A stretch of 64,000 bases of DNA from JBDWFY01 sp039976075 (lineage in GTDB: Bacteria > Pseudomonadota > Alphaproteobacteria > Rhizobiales > Stappiaceae), in assembly GCA_039976075.1 (NCBI GenBank), contig JBDWFY010000013.1, positions 806,001 to 870,000 of the forward strand, written 5' to 3'. The translations under genes were made by a program, and so were the position numbers. This document shows positions 17,159 to 25,864 of this stretch, piece by piece (the stretch's first letter is position 1; each line of letters opens with the position of its first letter). The notes below the pieces were generated by a model. That model was not told the origin of the DNA and did no database searches. It saw nothing but the letters and a program-made list of their open reading frames with translations.

Positions 17159-18154
17159 TTATTCGTGTCGCAACGGACGGCGGAGTAGCGTGGCAATTGC
17201 CTGATCGACTGAAGTTTTTCCACTCACCGTATTGGCGACAGCCTCGCATATCGGCAGTTCGACGTCGTGTTTTCCGGCAAGGTCCACGGCAACTTCGGCT
17301 GTATGCGCACCCTCAGCAAGCTTCTGTCCTGGTTGGCTGAGTTCCTCAATTGACATGCCCTGGCCCAGCTTGATGCCAAAGGAAAAGTTTCTTGACTGTT
17401 TGGAGGAGCAGGTCAGGACCAGATCACCTAATCCGGACAAGCCGGTCAGTGTTTCCGCTCGAGCGCCAAGGGCCGTCCCAAGGCGCGTCAATTCGGCAAA
17501 GCCGCGTGCGGTAAGAGCGGCCACTGCACTGGCACCCAGCCCTTTGCCAACAACGGCGCCGCAGGCAATCGCAAGCACGTTTTTCAACGAACCACCGATT
17601 TGTGCACCGGTGATATCGTCAGACGCATATGGTCGTAATGTATTGGAGGCCAGCATCCGCGACAACGCATCGGCCACGTCCAGGTCCGGTGCAGCGATTG
17701 TAACTGCGGTTGGCAATCCGGCAGCGACATCGTCTGCAAAGCTGGGACCTGATAGTACCGCAGGAATGGCGTTCGGCATTTCGGCCGTAAAAACTTCACT
17801 CAGCAGCTGCCCGCTGTGGCGTTCAATCCCCTTGGCGCAGAGCAAAACTGGAATCGCGCCGGAATAGAGTGATGCCAATTGCGACGCCATCGCGCGCGTA
17901 GTTTGCGCTGGTGTAACAAGTAACATCGCGTCCTGCCCGGACAGATCGGCCAGATCGCCTGTTGCGTTGATGGGCGCATCGAAGGTTATTCCGGGCAGAT
18001 AATCGGGGTTTTGACGGCTGCTGTTGATTGCTCTGACCGTCTCGTCGTTACGTGCCCACAACGTCACCTGCCTATCGGCTCGGGCTGCCGCAAGCGCAAG
18101 TGCAGTTCCCCATGCGCCACCGCCCATGACGCCAACTTTTTCAAAACTGCTCAC
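17159..18154 (-). CDS. gpsA: NAD(P)-dependent glycerol-3-phosphate dehydrogenase
   Basis: 331 residues. Makes sn-glycerol-3-phosphate from DHAP for phospholipid synthesis. Nucleotide loop GVMGGGAWGTALA, GPSFADDVAAG, the catalytic Lys in GGSLKNVLAIACG, and GLSGLGDLVLTCSSKQSRN. GTG start overlapping the TAG stop of the Nudix gene by one base, which implies coupled translation. Confidence 0.96.
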   Translation of the reverse strand: MSSFEKVGVMGGGAWGTALALAAARADRQVTLWARNDETVRAINSSRQNPDYLPGITFDAPINATGDLADLSGQDAMLLVTPAQTTRAMASQLASLYSGAIPVLLCAKGIERHSGQLLSEVFTAEMPNAIPAVLSGPSFADDVAAGLPTAVTIAAPDLDVADALSRMLASNTLRPYASDDITGAQIGGSLKNVLAIACGAVVGKGLGASAVAALTARGFAELTRLGTALGARAETLTGLSGLGDLVLTCSSKQSRNFSFGIKLGQGMSIEELSQPGQKLAEGAHTAEVAVDLAGKHDVELPICEAVANTVSGKTSVDQAIATLLRRPLRHE

Positions 18155-18666
18155 TAAACCGACTTTCCTGACAAGTGCGTGTACAGCGCTGGCAATGGAT
18201 GCTCAAAATCGACATGAAATGCTTGACCGGGCTGAAGAAGTGGGACCCAGAAAAATCGAAAAAGGATCGGATCGCCGCCGTCACTGGGGTCCATTTCGTA
18301 GTGGTCCCACGCTTCGTCGGGTTTTACAGCGACGGGCGCGTGAAACATGCGGCGATTGTGAAGGACGGGTCCTTCGCTGCTTACATACGGGAACGTCTGT
18401 TCGGCAAATTGTGTGAGCGGCCCGAGCAGCGGATGTCCTGTCTCTTCAAAGAATTCCCGACGGGCCGCAGCCTCAAATCCTTCTTCCGGATCAAGTGTTC
18501 CCCCGGGTAGCTGTAAACCGATATCCGGATTCTCCGGCTCGAGAAACACCAGCAACTCGCTGTCGCAGGTCATGTAGATATAGGATTTGTCAATTGTTGG
18601 CGCATGCGGGTGTTGGTCTGGATTGAATTGCGCGCCATGCACCCTGAAATTGGTCGGTGCTTTCAT
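18154..18666 (-). CDS. Nudix hydrolase
   Basis: 170 residues with an intact Nudix box: GGTLDPEEGFEAAARREF followed by FEETGHPL near residues 55-80 (Gly, Glu, Arg-Glu, Glu-Glu all in place). The substrate is not predictable. It sits between tsaD and gpsA, 30 bases downstream of where the tsaD-side transcript would be read, and overlaps gpsA by one base. Confidence 0.88.
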   Translation of the reverse strand: MKAPTNFRVHGAQFNPDQHPHAPTIDKSYIYMTCDSELLVFLEPENPDIGLQLPGGTLDPEEGFEAAARREFFEETGHPLLGPLTQFAEQTFPYVSSEGPVLHNRRMFHAPVAVKPDEAWDHYEMDPSDGGDPILFRFFWVPLLQPGQAFHVDFEHPLPALYTHLSGKSV

Positions 18667-18696
18667 GTCAATTACCTCATTAAATTCAAACAGTAT

Positions 18697-19779
18697 TCAA
18701 ACCTTGGCACCTCGACGGCCATGGCCGACCATCGGCTCCGATCTTTCATCAAGTGGCCATCGTGGCCGTGGACTGACCGAAAGTGGGTCGACCAGTCCTT
18801 GGGCCAATCTTTCTGCGCCTGCCCAGGCAATCATGGCGCCATTGTCAGTACACAGGGCCGGGGGAGGCGCAATCAATTGAGCGTCAGTTTCTGCGGCCGC
18901 CTCAACCAGTGCTTCCCGCAAAGTGGAATTGGCTGCCACTCCGCCGGCGACAACCAGGCGTGGCGTCTCATTTGGAAATGCTTCCCTGAATCGTGCAATC
19001 GCTCTTCGGCTGCGTTTCCCCAGGATATCGGCAACGGCCAACTGGAAGGAAGCGGAAATATCGAATACGTCCTGGTCGCTGAGGGGGGCGATTTTTTCCG
19101 CTTGAACGCGCACCGCTGTTTTCAGACCGGCAAAGGACATATCAAGCCCCTCTCGTGCGAGCAGCGGCCGGGGGAATGGAAAACGTTTCTCATCTCCGCT
19201 TTTTGCTGCCGTTTCAACGGCGGGTCCGCCTGGGTAGGGCAGGCCAAGAAGTTTGGCTGTTTTATCAAATGCCTCGCCCAGGGCATCGTCAATCGTACTG
19301 CCCCAACGCTGGTAGTCGGCCACCCCTCGAATACAAACGTATTGGGTATGACCACCCGACACCAGAAGGAGGATGTATGGAAAGGATACGCTGTCCGTCA
19401 GGCGTGCCGTCAGAGCGTGCCCTTCAAGATGATTGACTGCAATCAGAGGAATATCGGCGGCAAGGGCGATACCCTTCGCAGTCATCAGGCCGACCATGAC
19501 GCCCCCGATCAGGCCCGGTCCGCTGGTGACTGCCACCCCGTCAAGGTCTCCGCAAGTTATGTCCGCATCCCTCAGCGCGGTCTCGATAATGCGATCAAGC
19601 ATTGCGATGTGAGCGCGGGCCGCAATTTCCGGCACGACGCCGCCATAAATTGCATGATCATCAGTTTGAGACTTCACAATATTGGAGAGGATTTCTCCGC
19701 AACCCGCGCTATCGCGTCTCACGACCGCAGCCGCGGTTTCATCGCAGCTTGTCTCAATGCCAAGAACGATCATTGTCAT
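18697..19779 (-). CDS. tsaD: tRNA threonylcarbamoyladenosine transferase subunit TsaD
   Basis: 360 residues from ATG 19779 (ATG 19773 also possible); the frame continues upstream to 20124 but overlaps hemC and is not coding there. Core of the t6A complex that modifies A37 of ANN-decoding tRNAs. Signature GIETSCDETAAAVV at the start, metal-binding HLEGHALTARL near residue 110, SGGHTQYV, and C-terminal GGVAANSTLR. Divergent from hemC across about 125 bases. Confidence 0.95.
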   Translation of the reverse strand: MTMIVLGIETSCDETAAAVVRRDSAGCGEILSNIVKSQTDDHAIYGGVVPEIAARAHIAMLDRIIETALRDADITCGDLDGVAVTSGPGLIGGVMVGLMTAKGIALAADIPLIAVNHLEGHALTARLTDSVSFPYILLLVSGGHTQYVCIRGVADYQRWGSTIDDALGEAFDKTAKLLGLPYPGGPAVETAAKSGDEKRFPFPRPLLAREGLDMSFAGLKTAVRVQAEKIAPLSDQDVFDISASFQLAVADILGKRSRRAIARFREAFPNETPRLVVAGGVAANSTLREALVEAAAETDAQLIAPPPALCTDNGAMIAWAGAERLAQGLVDPLSVSPRPRWPLDERSEPMVGHGRRGAKV

Positions 19780-19903
19780 TGTTTCCGAAATGTTCAATGC
19801 GGCCACAATGTAGCAGCAAGCGATTAGGCATTGGTTCAGGGACAAAGATAGTGTATCGCCCTGTTGAGGAAAGCCCCTAGCACCGAGACGATGATCCTTG
19901 CAA

Positions 19904-20824
19904 ATGAAACCTGTTAAAATCGGAACGCGCGGCAGTGCATTAGCCCTTGCCCAGGCCCACGAAACACGTGACCGCCTGATGCAGGCGCATGGTATGGCTA
20001 CCGAGGATTTCGAAATTGTGGTCATGAGTACCGCTGGTGACCGGATCGTTGATCGAGCCTTGTCCGAGGTCGGTGGAAAAGGGTTGTTTACCGAAGAAAT
20101 CGAAGCAGCACTGCTGGCGGGCACGATAGATCTGGCGGTTCATTCTTCAAAAGATATGCCGACATTGCTGCCGGGAGGACTGGGTATTACCTGCTTTCTG
20201 CCGCGTGAAGATGTGCGGGATGCGTTCATTTCACCCAAGGCAAAAACCTTGCTTGATCTGCCCGAAGGGGCCGTTGTCGGCTCTTCTTCGTTGCGCCGGC
20301 AAGCGATGATCAAGCGCCTCAGGCCGGATATTGACGTCGTTATCTTTCGAGGCAACGTCCAGACGCGGTTGCGCAAGCTGGAAGAGGGTGACGTCGATGC
20401 GACCCTTTTGGCTTATGCCGGGCTGAGACGCCTCGGCCTTGGCGATATCGTAACGTCCATTTTTGAAACCGACAGCTTTCTTCCGGCAGTCGGTCAGGCA
20501 GCAATTTGTATCGAAACCAGGCTCGACCACCAGCCGGTTCTGGAGCTATTGGCTCCTATCCATGACAAAAAAACCGCGGATTGTCTGGAGGCTGAACGCG
20601 CTTATCTGAGTGTCCTCGATGGTTCCTGCCGAACGCCGATAGCCGGTCTGGCCAGAACGACAGGAAGCCAGATTACCTTGCGCGGTGAAATCTTGTCACC
20701 GGACGGCCAGCGGGCGCACCAGGTGACGATGGAAGGACCACGCGGAGAAGCGGTTGCACTGGGGCGCGAAGCGGGCCGCAAACTGCGGGACGCCGCAGGT
20801 CCAGGTTTTCTCGATCATTGGTAA
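19904..20824 (+). CDS. hemC: hydroxymethylbilane synthase (porphobilinogen deaminase)
   Basis: 306 residues. Joins four porphobilinogen units into hydroxymethylbilane for heme and cobalamin. IGTRGSALALAQA at the N-terminus, HSSKDMPT, SSLRRQAMI, the dipyrromethane-cofactor Cys in LDGSCRTPIAG. ATG 19904 preferred; the in-frame TTG at 19898 adds two residues. First gene of a hemC-hemD-mic60-hemY run. Confidence 0.96.
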   Translation: MKPVKIGTRGSALALAQAHETRDRLMQAHGMATEDFEIVVMSTAGDRIVDRALSEVGGKGLFTEEIEAALLAGTIDLAVHSSKDMPTLLPGGLGITCFLPREDVRDAFISPKAKTLLDLPEGAVVGSSSLRRQAMIKRLRPDIDVVIFRGNVQTRLRKLEEGDVDATLLAYAGLRRLGLGDIVTSIFETDSFLPAVGQAAICIETRLDHQPVLELLAPIHDKKTADCLEAERAYLSVLDGSCRTPIAGLARTTGSQITLRGEILSPDGQRAHQVTMEGPRGEAVALGREAGRKLRDAAGPGFLDHW

Positions 20825-20828
20825 GTGA

Positions 20829-21536
20829 ATGCGTATCTTGCTGACACGGCCCGCAGACCAGGCTCTTGAAACGGCCAAATTGCTTGAAGAGTTGGGGCAT
20901 CAGGCTGTGGTCGCTCCCCTGACTGAAATTCACTATCGATCAGGAACGGATATTGATCCGGCGCGTTTTACGACCATTGCTGTAACCAGCGGAAGAGCAG
21001 TTGATGCGCTTGTAAAACACCCGGCATTTGCAGAACTATCCCAGTTGCCGCTCTATTGTGTTGGAGACAAGACGGCAGCTCATGCCCAAGCCGGTGGGTT
21101 CGGGAATGTTTTTTCCGCAGGCGGCAACGTTGATGCGCTTTCACATAAACTGATCGCTCAGACCTCACAAAACAAGGGACGGCTCCTGTATGGGGCTGGT
21201 GCGGACCGGGCAGGAGATTTGTCCGGAGCACTCAAGGGTGCGGGAATTCAGCACGAATTGGTGGTTCTTTATGACACCAGCTTCATTGATCGATTTCCGC
21301 AGACCGTTATTGAGGAAATCAGGCACGGACAAATTGACGCGGCCCTGGTTTACTCCAAGCGCGGTGCGGAGGCGTTGATGGAGGCCTTTAAAAATGATGG
21401 ACTTGAAAAAGCAGCGCGACGAATTATTTTTTTTGCGCTTTCACAGGGAGTCGCCCATCCTTTGAGTGCGTGGGTTGAGGTAAAGGTCGTGGTGGCGGCT
21501 CAACCCAACGAACCCGCTCTGTTAGGGCTGTTGTGA
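20829..21536 (+). CDS. hemD: uroporphyrinogen-III synthase
   Basis: 235 residues. Closes hydroxymethylbilane to uroporphyrinogen III. Sequence conservation in this family is low, but the RPADQALETAKLLEELGH start, the VTSGRAVDAL segment, CVGDKTAAHAQAGGFGNV and the two-domain length fit, and its position four bases after hemC is decisive. Ends 257 bases before mic60. Confidence 0.9.
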   Translation: MRILLTRPADQALETAKLLEELGHQAVVAPLTEIHYRSGTDIDPARFTTIAVTSGRAVDALVKHPAFAELSQLPLYCVGDKTAAHAQAGGFGNVFSAGGNVDALSHKLIAQTSQNKGRLLYGAGADRAGDLSGALKGAGIQHELVVLYDTSFIDRFPQTVIEEIRHGQIDAALVYSKRGAEALMEAFKNDGLEKAARRIIFFALSQGVAHPLSAWVEVKVVVAAQPNEPALLGLL

Positions 21537-21792
21537 TCGTCGCCTTTTGTAAATAAGCAGCCCATGAGTCAATTATTTCTGACAAACGAACATTGTGATA
21601 TTCGACATTTCGATTTTTTTAATACGTGCATTGGTAATTGCGATTTGTCACAATTCGTCGTTAGATCGATACACATTGGCGGCGAGGCTCACTATGTTGT
21701 TGGTTGTGACCGCTTGCGGGATAAGAGACACTGAGCCTGTGCGCTGACTATTGTGCACGCATGCACTCTATTGTTTGGAGTTGAGGGATCCG
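21537..21792 (+). other. intergenic region between hemD and mic60
   Basis: 256 bases with no coding signal, A+T-richer than its flanks. The length suggests a separate promoter for mic60-hemY. ATTGTGA (near 21593) and TCACAAT (near 21650) form a widely spaced 7-base inverted repeat of unknown meaning. No firm promoter can be called. Confidence 0.35.
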
Positions 21793-23673
21793 ATGGCTTC
21801 CGAGAAAGATAAACCTGCCGGGCCGCGAGGCAAGACGACTGAATCAACCGGACCATCAGGAAGCGGCTCTGGGGGCTCTAACCGAACTGACGGTGAGCAA
21901 AAGACCGGATCGTCATTCGCATCCGGAGCAAAACAGCCATCAAAGCCGGCAGTTACCATCGATTTAAAGGCCAAAGAGGTGAAGTCTCCGCCTGAGAAGA
22001 CGGAAAAACCTGACGGCGATAAATCGAAAACGAGTCCCACGATGTCGGCGGGCAACAAGTCCGGTCAATCGGCCGGCGGGGTGAAACAAACCGGAAAAAC
22101 AACGTCGGATAAACCGGAAAAAAAGACTGGCCCTCAATCGGCATCAGCTGCGAGCGGAACGGCTGCAGCGTCGGCGTCTCAAGCAGGTGCTAAAGCCGGC
22201 AGCGGCAGCTCGGCTTCAAGTAAGGCAAGCACACCACCACCCAAGGCACCATCGTCAGCAACGACTTCAAAACCGTCTACCGGCAGTTTCCAGACAAGAC
22301 CGCCATCGGCTGCGGCATCGCAGCCAAAATCGTCAGTCGGGTTTTTCGGTGTTTTAACTGCGGCGGCCATTGGCGGTCTCATCGTTCTGGCGGGTGGGTA
22401 CGGCTTGGTGGAATCAGGCTATGTGAAACTGGGTGATGACAGCCTTGCCTCTCGGGTTGCCGCAATTGAAACATCCGGTCGTGACGATTTTGAGGCACTG
22501 AAAAGCACTGTGGCTGACCAGGCTTCCTCAGCGAGTGAAGCGCTGGATAACGGATTAAGTGCGCTCAAAACCCAGTTTGATGAGATCAGCGGACGTGTGG
22601 CCGATATCGCTGCGACCCCGGTTGCGGATCCGACACAGAGCGCTGCAGTCAAAGAAACGGTTGATGCTCTGTCCGAGCAGGTAAAGGCGCTCAGAGAGGC
22701 GGTTTCATCGGGAAGTGCGGGCGATGGTGCGGCCGCTGCAAGCCTCAACGAGGCGCTCAAGTCCGTAAAGGGACAGTTTGAGACGTTCCAGCAGGCATCC
22801 TCTGCCGAGCTGGAAGCGCTCAAGAAACAGCTTTCAGAATTTGGCGGTGAGGGATCCGCAACTCAATCGCTACAGCAAGCCGTCGCAGGTTTGGCCAACC
22901 AGTTCAAGACAGCGCAGACAAGTGGCAAAACGACCGAAGAACTTGTCACGACACAGGGTGACACACTTCAGACGATGCAATCTCAATTTGTTGGATTAAG
23001 CGGTCAGCTTTCGACAACGCAAGAGCAAATTGCCGGTATCGCCAAAAATGCTGAGACACTCTCCAAAAGCTTAACTGAAATCGAAAATCAGCTAAACGCG
23101 TTGACCTCGCGTACGGAAACGGTCGAAGAAGCTGTTGGTTCGGTGAGCGCTCGTGAACTGGCATCAAGGGCCATCGCAATATCGTCTTTGAAAGATGCAG
23201 TCGATGATGGACGGTCGTTTGCAACGGAACTGGCAGCCGTCTCCAAACTTTTGCCTGAAGGGACAGACCTCTCACTGCTGCAGCAGAATTCAGAAGAGGG
23301 GATTGAGACATCCGCGCAGCTTATTGCCGGTTTTCCCAATGTGGCACGTTCCATGGGTGCCGCGCTGAACCAAGCCGAGGCAGGTGATGACGTTCTCGAC
23401 CAGCTTCTGACCAACGCACGGTCACTTGTGACCATTCGACGCTCCGGAGAAGACAGCTCTTCAGACCCTTCCTCCCTGCTCGGTTCCATGGCAAGCAAGG
23501 TCGGAAAGGCTGATCTGGCCGGGGCTTTGTCAGCCTATGAAAACCTGCCCGAAGCAGCGCGCCAGGCTGGAGCGCCATGGGCAAATGCGGTTAAAACACG
23601 CCTGGAAGCGGATTCGCTTGTCAGCAAAGTAACGAAAGATGTGATTGAGTCGCTTGCCGCCTCAGCACATTGA
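21793..23673 (+). CDS. mic60: Mic60/mitofilin homologue (COG4223 inner-membrane protein)
   Basis: 626 residues from ATG 21793, supported by GAGGGA five bases upstream. Residues 1-180 are a low-complexity Ser/Lys/Pro/Ala-rich cytoplasmic tail; one transmembrane segment follows (about 184-206, FFGVLTAAAIGGLIVLAGGY); then a long heptad-rich periplasmic coiled coil (about 215-460) and a helical C-terminal domain resembling the mitofilin signature. Alphaproteobacterial Mic60 is the ancestor-like relative of the mitochondrial MICOS subunit and typically sits in the heme gene block, as here. Likely roles are inner-membrane bending and outer-membrane contact. Confidence 0.85.
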   Translation: MASEKDKPAGPRGKTTESTGPSGSGSGGSNRTDGEQKTGSSFASGAKQPSKPAVTIDLKAKEVKSPPEKTEKPDGDKSKTSPTMSAGNKSGQSAGGVKQTGKTTSDKPEKKTGPQSASAASGTAAASASQAGAKAGSGSSASSKASTPPPKAPSSATTSKPSTGSFQTRPPSAAASQPKSSVGFFGVLTAAAIGGLIVLAGGYGLVESGYVKLGDDSLASRVAAIETSGRDDFEALKSTVADQASSASEALDNGLSALKTQFDEISGRVADIAATPVADPTQSAAVKETVDALSEQVKALREAVSSGSAGDGAAAASLNEALKSVKGQFETFQQASSAELEALKKQLSEFGGEGSATQSLQQAVAGLANQFKTAQTSGKTTEELVTTQGDTLQTMQSQFVGLSGQLSTTQEQIAGIAKNAETLSKSLTEIENQLNALTSRTETVEEAVGSVSARELASRAIAISSLKDAVDDGRSFATELAAVSKLLPEGTDLSLLQQNSEEGIETSAQLIAGFPNVARSMGAALNQAEAGDDVLDQLLTNARSLVTIRRSGEDSSSDPSSLLGSMASKVGKADLAGALSAYENLPEAARQAGAPWANAVKTRLEADSLVSKVTKDVIESLAASAH

Positions 23674-23691
23674 AATCGGGAGTAGAGGCAA

Positions 23692-25557
23692 ATGATCCGT
23701 GTATTTATTTTCTTTGCCCTGGCACTGGCGGGTGCGCTGGGTGCGGCCTGGCTGGCAGACCGACCGGGATCGGTGACGGTTGACTGGCAGGGGTATTATG
23801 CCGAAATCGGTGTCGGTCCGGCATTGATCGCATTGGGTGTACTGGTTGTACTGGCAATGATCGGTTGGACCATTGTGCGAACAATTATGCGTTCACCGGA
23901 TATTACGTCGCGGTTCTTTCAGCGCCGCCGTAAAGACAAGGGCTATGCGGCATTGTCTCGCGGACTGATCGCTCTGGGGTCCGGCGATGCCAAACTTGCG
24001 CGAAAACTGGGATTGGACGCTGAGAGAATGCTTTCTGGTGAACCGGCGACCCAGTTGCTACTGGCCCAGACGGCGCAACTTTCCGGCAGTCAGGATGAGG
24101 CGCGGGGGCGTTTTGAGCGGATGATGCTGAATGAAGAGACCCGGTTGTTGGGGCTGCATGGGCTCTATATCGAAGCCACGCGCCATGATGAACCGGTTGC
24201 AGCCCGCCACTATGCCGAAGAGGCTGTAAAACTGTCGCCGGGCCTGGCCTGGGCAGGGAAGGCGTTGCTTGGCTATCAGGCGACGGCAACCGACTGGGAG
24301 GCCTCCCTCAAGACCCTTGAAAGCAATTTCAACGCCAAACTGATCGACAAGAAAACCTATCGACGGCACAAGGCGGCTTTGATGACAGCCCGTGCCAGTG
24401 AACTTGAACAGGGCGAACCCGATCGTGCGCGCGTTCTGTCGCTTGAAGCGCACGGTCTTGCGCCGGACCTGGTTCCGGCTGCCGTCGTTTCGGGACGCCT
24501 GCTGACCCGACGCGGCGATATTAGAAAGGCCGCCAAGGTGCTTGAAACCACCTGGAAAAAAATTCCGCATCCGGATATCGCGGAGGCCTATGCACATGTC
24601 CGTACCGGAGATTCGGCGCGTGATCGCATGAAACGAGTTAGCAGTCTGGCGGCGATTCGCCCCAACCACGCAGAAGGCGCTCTGGCCATTGCACGCGTGG
24701 CAATCGACGGGCAGGAATTCGCTGAAGCGCGCAAAAGCCTGAAAAAAGTCCTGCGCTCCGAGCCAACCCAACGGGCGTTTCTGATGATGGCTGAACTTGA
24801 AGAAGCTGAGCATGGCGACCGTGGCCGGGTTCGCGAATGGCTTTCAAGGGCGGTTCACGCTCCGCGCGATTACACCTGGATTGCAGACGGGGTTGAGCGT
24901 GAAACCTGGGCCCCTGTGTCGCCGGTCAGTGGCAAACTTGACGCCTTTGAATGGCGTCAACCTCAAACCGCGCTCAGCGCTCCGGTGCAGGATATTGACG
25001 AGTCGCTCATTGATGCACTTGAGCCGCTTCCGGCGCCCATACAGCAAACGCCGGTAGAAAAACCACCGGTGGAAACGGCGTCTACGGATGATATTGAGGA
25101 TAAGTCCACGGCCAGTTCGAAGGAAGATCCAAAAGCCGCCATTGCAGAGAAACCGGTTATGAGTGCGGTTGATGAGCAGTCTGAATCCAAGACGGAGACC
25201 GCTGCTCCGATCGAAGGCGAGATCATCACCAGCAAGGACAGCTCGGAAAAACCAGGTGAATCAGCGCCTGGACCTGTAGCGGAGGCATCCAGCTCAGGAT
25301 CTGTTGGCGTAGATGAAAAAAAAACCGGTTCTGAAGAAACGCCTGCAAATGTTGTCGCCTCGGTGACGGAACAGACGCCGGTTCTGGACAAGAGCAAAGT
25401 ACTGGGAAGCCAGGCCGCAGCGGCAAAACCAAAGCCAGTCGACTTTCCTCTGAAACAGGCACCCGACGATCCCGGTCCTGCCGTTGCGGACGAGAAAATT
25501 GCCAAAAACGGCTTTGGCGTTCAGCCGATCAGACCACCACAGGAAACCGCAACTTAG
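23692..25557 (+). CDS. hemY: HemY N-terminal domain / TPR membrane protein
   Basis: 621 residues. Two N-terminal hydrophobic segments (about 2-22 and 42-64) with WLADRPGSVTVDWQGY between them mark the HemY_N domain; a helical TPR-like region runs to about residue 430, then an acidic, Pro/Ser/Thr-rich tail of about 190 residues with no fold. It is not protoporphyrinogen oxidase despite the shared name. It lies 18 bases after mic60, which fits a joint envelope function. The tail is longer than in enterobacterial HemY. Confidence 0.85.
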   Translation: MIRVFIFFALALAGALGAAWLADRPGSVTVDWQGYYAEIGVGPALIALGVLVVLAMIGWTIVRTIMRSPDITSRFFQRRRKDKGYAALSRGLIALGSGDAKLARKLGLDAERMLSGEPATQLLLAQTAQLSGSQDEARGRFERMMLNEETRLLGLHGLYIEATRHDEPVAARHYAEEAVKLSPGLAWAGKALLGYQATATDWEASLKTLESNFNAKLIDKKTYRRHKAALMTARASELEQGEPDRARVLSLEAHGLAPDLVPAAVVSGRLLTRRGDIRKAAKVLETTWKKIPHPDIAEAYAHVRTGDSARDRMKRVSSLAAIRPNHAEGALAIARVAIDGQEFAEARKSLKKVLRSEPTQRAFLMMAELEEAEHGDRGRVREWLSRAVHAPRDYTWIADGVERETWAPVSPVSGKLDAFEWRQPQTALSAPVQDIDESLIDALEPLPAPIQQTPVEKPPVETASTDDIEDKSTASSKEDPKAAIAEKPVMSAVDEQSESKTETAAPIEGEIITSKDSSEKPGESAPGPVAEASSSGSVGVDEKKTGSEETPANVVASVTEQTPVLDKSKVLGSQAAAAKPKPVDFPLKQAPDDPGPAVADEKIAKNGFGVQPIRPPQETAT

Positions 25558-25703
25558 AGCGAAACAAGATAACACTGGATGTGTTGATCCATGACGAAAG
25601 TGCAAAAGACGAAATGAAAATTCCGCCCCTTGCACCAATACCGGCAAACAGGTATGTAGCCGTCACCAAAAATCCAGACGAGGAATGAAACTCTTCGGTT
25701 CGG

Positions 25704-25779
25704 GCCGCTTTAGCTCAGTTGGTAGAGCACATCATTCGTAATGATGGGGTCACGTGTTCGAGTCACGTAAGCGGCACCA
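25704..25779 (+). tRNA. tRNA-Thr (anticodon CGU)
   Basis: 76 nucleotides including an encoded CCA. Acceptor stem GCCGCTT / AAGCGGC pairs fully, the D arm is TAGCTCAGTTGGTAGAGCA, the anticodon stem is CATCA / TGATG with loop TTCGTAA (anticodon CGT), and the T arm is ACGTG-TTCGAGT-CACGT. Reads ACG codons. Stands alone between hemY and the convergent glycosyltransferase gene. Confidence 0.97.
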
Positions 25780-25864
25780 CTTCTTCTAGAACACTGACAC
25801 GCGATACCAGTTCAACTCTGATCTGACACACATGAGCGATTTTCGCATCCATGGGTCACCGCAG

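Noticed and set aside
18604..19827. 407-codon plus-strand open frame
   Set aside because: Antisense to tsaD and the Nudix start; no recognisable domains, and tsaD carries clear signature motifs.
19780..20124. N-terminal extension of tsaD
   Set aside because: The frame stays open but overlaps hemC on the other strand and encodes nothing like TsaD; the true protein starts at GIETSCDET.
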